Part shown: positions 17,234-26,186 of the stretch, one piece after another
How the letters are laid out: every line of letters begins with the position of its first letter
Numbering within the stretch: the stretch's first letter is position 1
Origin: JANOYY01 sp043720395
GTDB lineage: Bacteria; Actinomycetota; Acidimicrobiia; Acidimicrobiales; JANYDT01
Length of the DNA: 64,000 nucleotides
Reading direction: 5' to 3'
Assembly (NCBI GenBank): GCA_043720395.1
Contig: JAYSSR010000040.1
Span: 1-64,000, forward strand
Position numbers and translations under genes: made by a program
Notes under the pieces: generated by a model
Databases searched by the model: none
What the model saw: only the letters and a program-made list of their open reading frames with translations
Told to the model about the DNA's origin: nothing

Positions 17234-17390
17234 AGGTCCGAGAGCTGGTTGCTCGGTCCACGACAAATGGCAAGGTGCCGTCGGCCGGGCCACGTGTTGT
17301 TGCGGAAGCAAGGACCCCGCTAGATCGCGAAGACCCCGTAGCTCGACCGCCGGATGACCCGACCGATCTGTCACCCGTTGTCCAGGGGAA

Positions 17391-18605
17391 CTACTCAATC
17401 CTCATGCCAGATATGGCTCGTGCGATGACCAGCTGCTGGATTTCCGACGTTCCTTCGAAGATCGTGTGGATCTTTGCATCTCGATGCCAGCGCTCCACGG
17501 GGTAATCCCGCGTGTATCCGACCCCGCCCAGAATCTGAATTGCATCCTCGGTTACGCGCACAGCGGTTTCGGATGCCTTCCACTTCGACATCGATCCTTC
17601 GCCGTTCTTGAATCCACCGTTCTTCGCAAGCCACGACGCTCGCCAGATCAGCAAGCGCGAAGCATCGATCTCCGTGATCATGTTGGCCAGCTTGAATGCG
17701 ATCGCCTGATTCATGATGATCGGGCGCCCGAACGCGGTGCGTTCCTTCGCGTAGTCGAGCGAGTACTCGTAGGCCGCCCGTGCAATGCCGAGTGCCTGAG
17801 CACCGACCATCGGACGGGTTGCTTCGAACGTGGCCATCGCAGGCTGCTTCTGACCGCTGATCCCAACGTCACGAGCTCGCGCCAACTTGGCGTCGAGCTT
17901 CTCCGAGCCGCCAAGGAGGAAAGAGTCGGGCACGCGGACGTCGTCGAGTACTACCTCGGCGGTGTGCGAAGCGCGGATGCCGTGCTTCTTGTATTTCATG
18001 CCTTGCGAGAGCCCCTTCGTATCTTTCGGCACGATAAAGCTTGCCTGCCCCCGGCCCTTCAACGTTGCATCGACGGCGGCAACGACAACGTTGATATCGG
18101 CAATTCCACCGTTGGTGATCCAGGCTTTCGTCCCGTTGATCACCCATTCATTCTTCTTCTCGTCGTAGGTGGCGCGCGTGCGAAGCGACGACACGTCGGA
18201 CCCGGCATCGGGCTCACTCACACAGAATGCCCCGAGTTGCACCTTTTCCGCCGTGCCGTAGCACTGCGGCACCCATTCCATGATCTGTTCCTGCGTGCCG
18301 TTCGCGGTAATGCCTGCAGCGGCAAGACCTGAGCCCATGATCGCCATGCCGATGCCGGCGTCGCCCCAGAAGATCTCCTCGACAGCAACTGGCATGGTGA
18401 GACCGGTCGGGTCCATCACCGCGTTCATGAGGAAGTCGATGCCGTACAGTCCGACCTTGGCTGCCTCCTGCACGATCGGCCACGGAAACTCTTCGCGCTC
18501 GTCCCACTCGTGCGCGGCAGGGCGGATCACGGTCTCAGCGAAGTCGTGCACCCATTTCTGGATCTGCGTCTGATCTTCATTGAGCGCAAGGGAGAACTCG
18601 GGCAC
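17391..18605 (-). CDS. Acyl-CoA dehydrogenase
   Basis: Flavin-dependent alpha,beta-dehydrogenation of an acyl-CoA (404 residues, family-typical). Motifs: GAFCVSEPDAGSDVSSL (FAD/substrate loop), NGTKAWITNGG, ERTAFGRPI, QILGGVGYTRDYPVERW and the catalytic-glutamate-bearing IFEGTSEIQQ near the C-terminus. The start was set at GTG (VPEFSLALN) because AGGAG lies 6 bp upstream; the upstream in-frame sequence is not family-like. A 22-bp perfect palindrome about 50 bp upstream suggests TetR-type repression. The gene is divergent from the GGDEF-EAL gene. The preferred chain length cannot be read from sequence. Confidence 0.92.
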   Translation of the reverse strand: MPEFSLALNEDQTQIQKWVHDFAETVIRPAAHEWDEREEFPWPIVQEAAKVGLYGIDFLMNAVMDPTGLTMPVAVEEIFWGDAGIGMAIMGSGLAAAGITANGTQEQIMEWVPQCYGTAEKVQLGAFCVSEPDAGSDVSSLRTRATYDEKKNEWVINGTKAWITNGGIADINVVVAAVDATLKGRGQASFIVPKDTKGLSQGMKYKKHGIRASHTAEVVLDDVRVPDSFLLGGSEKLDAKLARARDVGISGQKQPAMATFEATRPMVGAQALGIARAAYEYSLDYAKERTAFGRPIIMNQAIAFKLANMITEIDASRLLIWRASWLAKNGGFKNGEGSMSKWKASETAVRVTEDAIQILGGVGYTRDYPVERWHRDAKIHTIFEGTSEIQQLVIARAISGMRIE

Positions 18606-18653
18606 TGGGACTCCTGGTAGGTACGCGTACGTCCGCCGAGATCGACAGAACCG

Positions 18654-18675
18654 ACCGCTAACTTTAGTTAGCGGT
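18654..18675. promoter_or_regulatory. Palindromic operator between the acyl-CoA dehydrogenase and GGDEF-EAL genes
   Basis: ACCGCTAACT-TT-AGTTAGCGGT is a perfect inverted repeat with 10-bp arms and a 2-bp centre. It starts 49 bp upstream of the dehydrogenase start and ends 60 bp upstream of the GGDEF-EAL start. Its length and symmetry fit a TetR-family dimer site, and TetR regulators commonly control acyl-CoA dehydrogenase genes. No TetR gene is in the window, so the regulator would act from elsewhere. Confidence 0.6.
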
Positions 18676-18734
18676 TCGACCTCCGGCGGCCGGGCGAACT
18701 CAAGGGCCGGCGATTCGGCACCGATGGACAGCTT

Positions 18735-20159
18735 GTGAACGCCGACCCCCGCGCGTCCGACTCGTCGGCTGGGCGCATAGCCGACGCGCCCAGCGAGAGC
18801 GGCGGATCGTCGGTCGCTCGCGCGGTCGCGCCACCGAAAGCGCCAGAACTTGAAGGTCGAGCCGAACTCCGCCGCCTCGCCGACGTGGACGACCTCACGC
18901 AGGTCCTCAACCGTCGGGCACTCATAGCCCAGCTCGACGCCGCGGTCGCCCGCCACCGGTTCACCTGCGACACGCTTGCTGTCGTTACCGTGAAGCTCGA
19001 CGACTTTGCCGCACTCGCCCACACCGTTGGGGAATCCCTCAGCGCGCTGATCATCACCAACGTGTCGAGTCGGCTTAGGGCGAGTACCCGCGAAGGTGAG
19101 ACCGTGGCGTTTCTCGGCGGCGACCGGTTCGTCGTCGTCCTCGATCCTGTCTCCGACCGCACCGATGCAATTACAGGTGCCGAGCGCATACGCCGCGCCG
19201 TCAACGTCCCGATGATCTTCGGACGTCGCGAGTTCAGCATCACCGCCAGTCTCGGAGTCGCGTTCAACGGGCGCCGCACGGAGAGCGCGGTCGCGTTGCT
19301 CGCCGAAGCAGACGCGGCGGTCCGGGGCGCGCAGGACCGGGGACTCAACGACTGGGCCGTCTTCGACGAGGAACTACGTACGCGTATGACTTCGGACCTG
19401 CGCACCGAGGATGCCATCGACGAGGCGCTCCGACTTGACCGGATCACGGTCGAGTACCAGCCGGTCGTGGACGCTCTCACTCGTCGAGCCGTGGGCTTCG
19501 AGGCGCTGGCCAGATTCAGGGCCACCGACGGCACACCGACACTCCCCGCCACCTTCCTCGCTGTCGCTGAGGCCACCGGGCGAAGCAAGGCAATTGATCT
19601 CGTGGTTCTCGACCTCGCCTGCAACGAGGCCCGTCGAATCGGCAACCTGATCAGCGACGAACGCGTCATCGTCTCGGTGAACCTTGCGCTCTCCACGGCC
19701 GTTCGACCCGACCTTCACTCGATCGTCCTCGAAGCAGCGGAGGAACACGGACTCTCGCCGCGTCGACTTGTCCTCGAAATCCCGGAGGCGGCACTTCTCC
19801 GCGGAGGAACGTCCGCACGAGCTGCGTTTGCGGAACTCCGTGCGGATGGGGTCGGCCTCATGGTCGACAGTTACGGCGTAGGGCCGGTCGGACTGTCGTT
19901 CGTCGGCCAATTTCCCGTGACAGGCATCAAGCTCGACGGTGCATTCGTTCGAGCATCAGCGTCGAGCGCGAACGACCGTGCCCTGCTCCGGGCGATCGTC
20001 GTCCAGGCCCACGCACTCGGGCTCGAAGTCACCGCGAAGGGCGTCGAATCGACGGGACTCGCGGACACCCTCACCGAGATTGGTTGCGATCGCTTGCAGG
20101 GCTACCTGTTCGGACACCCGATGTCCGGCCCGAACGCCGAGCGTTACGTTCTCGGATAG
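18735..20159 (+). CDS. GGDEF-EAL domain protein, both domains with degenerate motifs
   Basis: A 474-residue protein with a disordered N-terminus (~1-40), a GGDEF domain (~50-210) and an EAL domain (~220-470), and no membrane segment. The signature reads LGGDRF at 127-132 instead of GGD/EEF. The EAL motif (GFEALARF, 253-260) is intact, as are VSVNLAL, LVLEIPE, IKLD and LQGYLFG. However, the usual DDFGTG is VDSYGVG and AEGVE is AKGVE, so both cyclase and phosphodiesterase activity are doubtful. It may instead sense c-di-GMP or GTP. The start is a GTG; it is divergent from the acyl-CoA dehydrogenase. Confidence 0.85.
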   Translation: MNADPRASDSSAGRIADAPSESGGSSVARAVAPPKAPELEGRAELRRLADVDDLTQVLNRRALIAQLDAAVARHRFTCDTLAVVTVKLDDFAALAHTVGESLSALIITNVSSRLRASTREGETVAFLGGDRFVVVLDPVSDRTDAITGAERIRRAVNVPMIFGRREFSITASLGVAFNGRRTESAVALLAEADAAVRGAQDRGLNDWAVFDEELRTRMTSDLRTEDAIDEALRLDRITVEYQPVVDALTRRAVGFEALARFRATDGTPTLPATFLAVAEATGRSKAIDLVVLDLACNEARRIGNLISDERVIVSVNLALSTAVRPDLHSIVLEAAEEHGLSPRRLVLEIPEAALLRGGTSARAAFAELRADGVGLMVDSYGVGPVGLSFVGQFPVTGIKLDGAFVRASASSANDRALLRAIVVQAHALGLEVTAKGVESTGLADTLTEIGCDRLQGYLFGHPMSGPNAERYVLG

Positions 20160-20162
20160 ATG

Positions 20163-20237
20163 TCGCGGTACATCGCGCCCGATCGCGGTGCAATCGGTGC
20201 GCCCCAATGCACCGCGAACGCACCGGATGTACCGCGA
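20163..20237. repeat. Nested inverted-repeat element, copy 1
   Basis: Outer arms TCGCGGTACAT (20163-20173) and ATGTACCGCGA (20227-20237) enclose inner arms TCGCGGTGCA (20183-20192) and TGCACCGCGA (20208-20217). A further CGGTGCG/CGCACCG pair could form an alternative fold. The same TCGCGGTRC core in the same nested order occurs near 58.65 kb. It lies between the 3' ends of two convergent genes, a usual place for REP-like palindromes. The rest of the gap to 20326 holds nothing I can name. Confidence 0.6.
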
Positions 20238-20326
20238 AGTTGGAAAGACCCGAACTTCCCCGCCACAACGCTGGCGGCTACTCGCCACCGGCCTTCGGCG
20301 AGCCAACCGCTGCTACCCGGCGGCGG

Positions 20327-21598
20327 CTAGCCGACCGCGACAACCGAAGGTCGCGGCGTCCGAGCGAGGCCGGTCGACAGCACCGCCGCGGCGAGGAACA
20401 GCACCGCTCCCCCGACCATTGGAGCGCGTCGGCTGATGTGGTCGAACGCCCAACCCCCGGCGAGGGGACCGAGCACGCGGGCGAGCGCCGACCACGACTG
20501 CTGGACGCCGAGCACCGCACCGCGTCGCGTCGGCTCGATGCGGTTCGCAATGGCCGAGCTGAGCGTCGGGTTTGAAAACCCCTGACCGGCGGCGAGCAAC
20601 AGGATCGCTGGAACGAGCAAACCCCACCCGCGAGCAACCGATAACAACGCGAAACCAGCCGCGACTCCAACGAAGGCCAAACGCAGAATCCGACGCTCGT
20701 CGATCCGTTGCGACACCGGCCGGATCAGCCCACCCTGCACGACCATCACCACGACGCCGACAAGCGCGAACGTGAAGCCGATGGTCCGTGGTGTGAGGCC
20801 AATTCGGTCCTCCGCGAAGATCGCGTACGTCTGCTCGAAGGACGAGAACGCGAACATTACGACGAAGCTCATGAGGAACAGTCGGGGAAGCCCTCCTTCT
20901 CGCCACGTCGAGGCGAGACGATTCCGGCCTACCTCAGCCGCAACGGCGTCCGACTCCGCGACGGCGAGTCCTTTCGTCTCCTTTACTCGGACAACAGCAG
21001 CGACGGCATTGGCCGCGGCGATCACACCGGTCAGGATGAACGGTGCGCGGAACCCACCGACCTGCGCGGCGATGCTGCCGAGCGCCGGGCCGACGGTGAA
21101 CCCGATGCCGAACGCGGCACCGATCATCCCGAGCAACGGCGCGCGGCGCGCCGGGGCGGCGATGTCCGCCACGACCGCCTGGGCCACGCCGACGGTCGCT
21201 CCCGATGCACCGTCGAAGGCTCGCCACGCAAGGAGTGCCCACGCTGAGCCGGCGTACGCGGTACCGAACGACCCGATTGCGGTACCCACGAGGGACACCA
21301 CCAGGACGGGTTTGCGGCCAACACGGTCCGACAGTCGACCGAGAAACGGTGCGACCACGAACTGCGCGAGCGAGAAGGCCGCACCAATCGCCCCGACCAT
21401 GAACCCGCTGGCACCGTACTGATCGCGGGCGTAGGGCCCGAGGACCGGAAAGGCGATCCCGAATCCGATCATGTCGATCACCACGGTGAACCACACGACC
21501 CAGAAACCCGGAGGCATCGGTGGCTTCGGGGCGTCGGTCTGGTTTCGCCCGAAACGTCGACCCGGCGCCGGGCCGACGGAAGTGGACTGCTCGGACAT
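20327..21598 (-). CDS. MFS transporter, TCR/Tet (DHA1-like) type
   Basis: A polytopic membrane protein of ~423 residues with about 12 predicted transmembrane helices. MFS motif A, GRLSDRVGRKPV, sits between helices 2 and 3, preceded by VIDMIGFGIAFPVLGPYA, as in tetracycline/multidrug antiporters. The substrate is unknown. The start was taken at MSEQST; an in-frame start 24 bp upstream adds MARYRDRA and cannot be excluded. It converges on the GGDEF-EAL gene, with the nested-repeat element between. Confidence 0.85.
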   Translation of the reverse strand: MSEQSTSVGPAPGRRFGRNQTDAPKPPMPPGFWVVWFTVVIDMIGFGIAFPVLGPYARDQYGASGFMVGAIGAAFSLAQFVVAPFLGRLSDRVGRKPVLVVSLVGTAIGSFGTAYAGSAWALLAWRAFDGASGATVGVAQAVVADIAAPARRAPLLGMIGAAFGIGFTVGPALGSIAAQVGGFRAPFILTGVIAAANAVAAVVRVKETKGLAVAESDAVAAEVGRNRLASTWREGGLPRLFLMSFVVMFAFSSFEQTYAIFAEDRIGLTPRTIGFTFALVGVVVMVVQGGLIRPVSQRIDERRILRLAFVGVAAGFALLSVARGWGLLVPAILLLAAGQGFSNPTLSSAIANRIEPTRRGAVLGVQQSWSALARVLGPLAGGWAFDHISRRAPMVGGAVLFLAAAVLSTGLARTPRPSVVAVG

Positions 21599-21737
21599 GG
21601 CCCGGTCACGGTAGCGGGCCACAGTGTGCGTCGTGGAGGAAACACCGCCACAGACGCGATCGATGGGGACCGGAAGGCCCCCATCGAGTGTGCAAACTAC
21701 GTGACCTGCAGTCCGGGGACCTGCCGGTCAGAAGTGT

Positions 21738-21938
21738 TCAGGCCGGGCGGACGTTGGTCGCGAGGAGCCCTTTCGGCCCCTGCTCGACCTCGAAGTCGAC
21801 CTTCTCGCCCTCTTCGAGGGATCGATAGCCTTGCTTCTGAATAGCGGAGTGATGAACAAAGACGTCCGCGCCGTCGGACTGCGAGATGAACCCGAAGCCC
21901 TTCTCGGCGTTGAACCACTTGACTGTACCGGTCGCCAT
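21738..21938 (-). CDS. cspA: Cold-shock-domain protein
   Basis: A 66-residue single-stranded nucleic-acid-binding protein. It has the classic MATGTVKWFNAEKGFGFI opening (RNP1, KGFGFI) and VFVHHSAI (RNP2). Such proteins melt RNA structure at low temperature or act constitutively as RNA chaperones. It lies 202 bp downstream of cysS on the same strand; that gap could hold its own promoter and leader, but I see no recognisable thermosensor. Confidence 0.97.
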   Translation of the reverse strand: MATGTVKWFNAEKGFGFISQSDGADVFVHHSAIQKQGYRSLEEGEKVDFEVEQGPKGLLATNVRPA

Positions 21939-22140
21939 CTTGGCGGCCCCTTCCTTGATTGGCCCGTGAGCCGAACTACGAATCGAGGCGACGCTGCCAG
22001 CCGGTTTCGCGGCTCTGACCTCCCCTCAATCGGGCACGCTAACACCGGAGCCTCAGACGCGCCACGGGTAGATTTCCCGCCGACGGACCCGGCGCGCGGC
22101 TACCAACCGCGGCCGAGCGATAGCGCATCGCTTGCGTGCG

Positions 22141-23523
22141 CTACTGGTAGAGCCGCGTCCCGGCCTTCGTTGTCTCGACGGTCCAGCCGTCCGCCTGCAG
22201 CTCGGCCCGGAGCGCGTCGGCAGCTGCGAAATCCTTCGAAGCGCGAGCGAAGTCGAGTGCAGCGGCCTTGGCGGTCGCGTCGCCGTCCACCGAATCCGTG
22301 GACGCGACCACACCGAGTGCTGCCGCTAGCTCAAAGGCCGTCGACGCGGCAAGTCCACCGCTGGCCGCGTCACCGGAGTCGAGAGCGCTATTCGCGCGGC
22401 GGATCGCCTCGAAGATGAGCGCAGTCGCGCCGGGCGTGTCGAGATCATTCGACATCGCAGCATCGAAGGCCGCGATCACCTCGGCATCGAGCGTCGAGGA
22501 CGCCATAGTGAACCCGACGGCAGCCGTGGGGGCCGAACCCACCCGACGCGCCAGAGCGTCGAAGCGGCCGAGGGCGGCCTCAGCCTCCGCAAGCGTTTCG
22601 GCGGTGACCTCGATCGGTGAGCGGTAGTGCGACCGCAGGACGAGAAAACGGTAGGCACGCGGATCGACCTTGGTGATCAGATCGGTCAACGACGTGAAGT
22701 TGTTCAGCGACTTCGACATCTTCACGCCATCGGTCTCGACGAACCCGTTGTGAATCCAGTGTCGGGCGAACGTCTTGCCCCACGCGACCGCCTGCGCTCG
22801 TTCGTTCTCGTGGTGCGGGAAGGAAAGGTCAAGTCCACCGGAATGGAGATCGAATCCCTCGCCGAGCAGATCGAGGCTCATGACGACGCATTCGGTGTGC
22901 CAGCCGGGACGACCCGCTCCCCATGGCGACGGCCATTGCGGCAGGTCGTCAGGACCCGAGGTCTTCTTCCACAACGCGAAGTCGATCGGTGACCGCTTCT
23001 CGTCGTTCGTTTCCACGCGCCCGCTCGCGCCGGATTGTAGGCTCTCGATCGTCTGACGCGCGAGCAGCCCGTAGTCTGCCACTGCCGTTGGCATGAAGTA
23101 CACGCCATCGGACGTTTCGTACGCACTGCCCCTGGCGATCAATTCGCCGATGAGCGCGACCATCTTGTCGATGTACGCGGTGGCGTGCGGTTGATCGGTC
23201 GGACGCAGGAGCCCCATCGCGTCCATCGCCTTCCACCACTCGGCCTCGTAGCGGTCGCAGATGACCGACGCGTCGACGCTCTCTTCTCGTGCCCGCGCAA
23301 TGATCTTGTCGTCGACGTCGGTGATGTTCTGCACGTGGCGGACCTTCAGACCCGTCCACTCCAGGTAACGGCGGAGGACGTCGTAGGTGAGCGCAAAACG
23401 TCCGTGGCCGAGGTGCGGCAACCCATAGACCGTGGGCCCGCAGTTGTACATGGAGAACTCCCCGACAACGCGAGGCGTCACCTCCATCAACCGGGCCTGC
23501 GCAGTGTCGTAGAGCTTCAGCAC
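22141..23523 (-). CDS. cysS: Cysteinyl-tRNA synthetase
   Basis: Charges tRNA-Cys. A 460-residue class I synthetase with MYNCGPTVYGLPHLGHGR (zinc Cys and HIGH-type motif), GWHTECVVMS, SFPHHENERAQ (zinc ligands) and KMSKSLNN, followed by a helical DALR/anticodon region. The start was set at the GTG of VLKLYDT, which fits the family N-terminus; 16 further in-frame residues upstream are not family-like. The full-length anticodon-binding part argues against the shorter mycothiol ligase MshC. Divergent from valS with an 87-bp gap. Confidence 0.93.
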   Translation of the reverse strand: MLKLYDTAQARLMEVTPRVVGEFSMYNCGPTVYGLPHLGHGRFALTYDVLRRYLEWTGLKVRHVQNITDVDDKIIARAREESVDASVICDRYEAEWWKAMDAMGLLRPTDQPHATAYIDKMVALIGELIARGSAYETSDGVYFMPTAVADYGLLARQTIESLQSGASGRVETNDEKRSPIDFALWKKTSGPDDLPQWPSPWGAGRPGWHTECVVMSLDLLGEGFDLHSGGLDLSFPHHENERAQAVAWGKTFARHWIHNGFVETDGVKMSKSLNNFTSLTDLITKVDPRAYRFLVLRSHYRSPIEVTAETLAEAEAALGRFDALARRVGSAPTAAVGFTMASSTLDAEVIAAFDAAMSNDLDTPGATALIFEAIRRANSALDSGDAASGGLAASTAFELAAALGVVASTDSVDGDATAKAAALDFARASKDFAAADALRAELQADGWTVETTKAGTRLYQ

Positions 23524-23610
23524 GGCGAAGAGGTTACCGGCGCTCGAACGCCAGCCCACGGCGATTTCCACCTCGGACGCTGCACTATGACCGGTAGCCT
23601 GTCCACCGCT

Positions 23611-26154
23611 ATGAACGCCCGAATCCCTGAAAAGCCAACCCTCGACGGACTTGAGGCGGCGTGGAACGGCGTCTGGGAGGCGTCCGGCACGTACCGCTTC
23701 GACCGAACCGCGGAGCGGGCGAACGTGTACTCCATCGACACGCCGCCGCCCACGGTGAGCGGGTCATTGCACGTCGGTCACGTGTTCAGCTACACCCATA
23801 CCGACACGATTGCCAGGTTCCAGCGGATGCGTGGCAAGTCGGTGTTCTACCCCATGGGTTGGGACGACAACGGCCTCCCGACGGAGCGACGGGTCCAGAA
23901 TTACTACGGCGTGACCGGCGATGCCTCACTGCCCTACGACGCTGCGTGGAAGCCCAAGTACGCAGGGAACGCGCCGAAGGAACGCGAGTCCGTCAGCCGT
24001 CGAAACTTCATCGAGCTCTGTCACGAGCTGACGCTTGAGGACGAGAAGGCGTTCGAGACGCTGTGGCGCCGCCTCGGCCTTTCGGTGGATTGGACGCAGA
24101 CCTACGCAACGATCGATCCACGCAGTCAACGAGCGAGTCAGCGGTCGTTCCTTCGCCTGGCCCAGCGAGATCAGGCCTACCAACTCGAAGCACCAACGCT
24201 CTGGGACATCGACTTTCAGACCGCGGTCGCGCAGGCCGAACTGAAGGACGTTGAGCAGCCCGGCGCTTATTACAGGCTCGCGTTCCACCGCTCCGATGGG
24301 CAGGGCGACGTCTTCATCGAAACGACGCGCCCGGAACTCCTGCCTGCTTGCGTTGCGCTGGTCGCGCACCCCGACGACGCTCGCTATCAGCGCCTCTTCG
24401 GCACGACCGTACGCACACCGGTGTTCGGCACCGACGTGCCCATCAAGGCCCACCCGCTCGCCCAGCCCGACAAGGGGTCTGGCATTGCGATGATCTGCAC
24501 GTTCGGCGACACCACCGACGTGACGTGGTGGCGTGAATTGCAGCTCCCGACGCGGGCGATCATCGGACGCAACGGTCGCCTGCTTCCGGATGCACCGGAG
24601 GAAGTCGCGACGGAACCCTATGCGCGCATAGCAGGCAAGACGGTGAAGCAGGCGCTGGCCGAAGTGGTCAGCATGCTTACGGAATCGGGCGAACTCATCG
24701 GTGAGCCGAAGCCGATCACCCATCCGGTGAAGTTCTTCGAAAAGGGCGACCGTCCGCTGGAGATCGTCACGAGCCGCCAGTGGTACATACGAACGATGAG
24801 GGATCGCGAGACCCTCATCGCGCGCGGTCGCGAGATCGATTGGCACCCCGCGTACATGCGGTCGCGCTACGAGAACTGGGTCGATGGCCTCAACGGTGAC
24901 TGGTGCATTTCTCGGCAGCGATTCTTCGGGGTGCCGTTCCCGGTCTGGTACCGAATCGACGATGCCGGTGAGATCGATTGGTCCGACAACGGTCGCATCT
25001 TTGCCGACGAGTCGACGCTGCCGATCGATCCGCAGAGCGACGTCCCCGCGGGATTCACCGAGGCCCAGCGCGGTCGGCCGGGCGGCTTCGTCGGCGACCC
25101 CGACGTGATGGACACGTGGGCAACGTCGTCGGTGTCACCGCAGATCGCGGGCGGCTGGGAGGAGGACGACGACCTCTTCCAGCGCGTGTTCCCCATGGAT
25201 CTTCGTCCGCAGGGCCACGACATCATCCGCACCTGGCTTTTTTCGACCATAGTGAAATCGAACGCTGAACACGGCTGCGCACCCTGGGCCAACGCGGCAA
25301 TGTCGGGTTGGATCCTCGACCCCGACCGCAAGAAGATGGCGAAGTCGGTTGGCAACGTGGTCACTCCACTGCCGTTGCTTGAGGAACACGGCTCGGACGC
25401 GCTTCGTTATTGGGCCGCATCCGCTCGCCCTGGCGTTGACACGGCGCTTGACACGGGCCAGATGAAGATCGGCCGCAAGCTGTCCATCAAGCTCCTCAAC
25501 GCCTCGAAGTTCGTGCTCACGATTACCGGCGGTGCCCTGCCCGACGCAAGCGTGATCACAGCTCCCGTGGACCTCGCCGTGCTGCGTCGGGCTTCCACCC
25601 TCGTTGAGGAGGCCACGGCCGCCTTCGAGGGGTACGACTACGCGCGGGCGATCGAGCGCACCGAATCGTTCTTCTGGAGCTTCTGCGACGATTACGTGGA
25701 GCTCGTGAAAGGCCGCGCCTACGGGGCGCAGGGCGAGGACGCCGCGGCGAGCGCCCAGGCCGCACTTTCGCTCGTGCTCTCCGTCGTGCAGAGGTTGTTC
25801 GCGCCGTTCCTCCCTTTCGTGACCGACGAGGTCTGGTCGTGGTGGCATGAGGGTTCGGTGCATCTCCAGTCGTGGCCCTTGGCAAGTGAACTCGCTGTCG
25901 GCGACGGGGCGGATCTCGCCGTCTACGACGTCGCCTTCGAGGTGCTCGGAGCAATCCGGCGCGCGAAGACAGAGGCCAAGCGCTCGATGCGGACCGCCGT
26001 GCAGTCGCTGGTGGTGACCGATTCCGCGAACCGCCTTGCCGCGTTTGCAAAGGTCGAGGCGGACGTCCGCGAGGCTGGCACCGTCACAATGGTCACGGTG
26101 ATCGATGGCGACCCGGCGTCTGTCGTCGTCGAACTCGCGCCGCCTGAGGTCTGA
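23611..26154 (+). CDS. valS: Valyl-tRNA synthetase
   Basis: Charges tRNA-Val and edits threonine mischarging. ~847 residues with PPPTVSGSLHVGHVFSY (HIGH-type), a long CP1 editing domain, a CISRQRFFGVPFP region and the signature KKMAKSVGN (KMSKS with A for the first S). The helical anticodon domain (ending near RSMRTAVQSLVV) follows, and only a short tail comes after it rather than a long coiled coil. The start is set at MNARIPEKPTLDG; an ATG 24 bp upstream (MTGSLSTA) is an alternative. It is the first of two closely spaced plus-strand genes. Confidence 0.93.
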   Translation: MNARIPEKPTLDGLEAAWNGVWEASGTYRFDRTAERANVYSIDTPPPTVSGSLHVGHVFSYTHTDTIARFQRMRGKSVFYPMGWDDNGLPTERRVQNYYGVTGDASLPYDAAWKPKYAGNAPKERESVSRRNFIELCHELTLEDEKAFETLWRRLGLSVDWTQTYATIDPRSQRASQRSFLRLAQRDQAYQLEAPTLWDIDFQTAVAQAELKDVEQPGAYYRLAFHRSDGQGDVFIETTRPELLPACVALVAHPDDARYQRLFGTTVRTPVFGTDVPIKAHPLAQPDKGSGIAMICTFGDTTDVTWWRELQLPTRAIIGRNGRLLPDAPEEVATEPYARIAGKTVKQALAEVVSMLTESGELIGEPKPITHPVKFFEKGDRPLEIVTSRQWYIRTMRDRETLIARGREIDWHPAYMRSRYENWVDGLNGDWCISRQRFFGVPFPVWYRIDDAGEIDWSDNGRIFADESTLPIDPQSDVPAGFTEAQRGRPGGFVGDPDVMDTWATSSVSPQIAGGWEEDDDLFQRVFPMDLRPQGHDIIRTWLFSTIVKSNAEHGCAPWANAAMSGWILDPDRKKMAKSVGNVVTPLPLLEEHGSDALRYWAASARPGVDTALDTGQMKIGRKLSIKLLNASKFVLTITGGALPDASVITAPVDLAVLRRASTLVEEATAAFEGYDYARAIERTESFFWSFCDDYVELVKGRAYGAQGEDAAASAQAALSLVLSVVQRLFAPFLPFVTDEVWSWWHEGSVHLQSWPLASELAVGDGADLAVYDVAFEVLGAIRRAKTEAKRSMRTAVQSLVVTDSANRLAAFAKVEADVREAGTVTMVTVIDGDPASVVVELAPPEV

Positions 26155-26186
26155 CTCCGGAGGATCTGCTCAGGCCGACACATCGA

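Noticed and set aside
21939..22140. Cold-shock RNA thermosensor in the cspA leader
   Set aside because: The 202-bp gap is long enough but I could not recognise a cold-box or a defined alternative structure by eye.
22141..23523. Alternative identity as the mycothiol ligase MshC, given mshA in the same window
   Set aside because: The protein keeps the full C-terminal anticodon region and typical CysRS spacing; MshC is shorter and lacks it.
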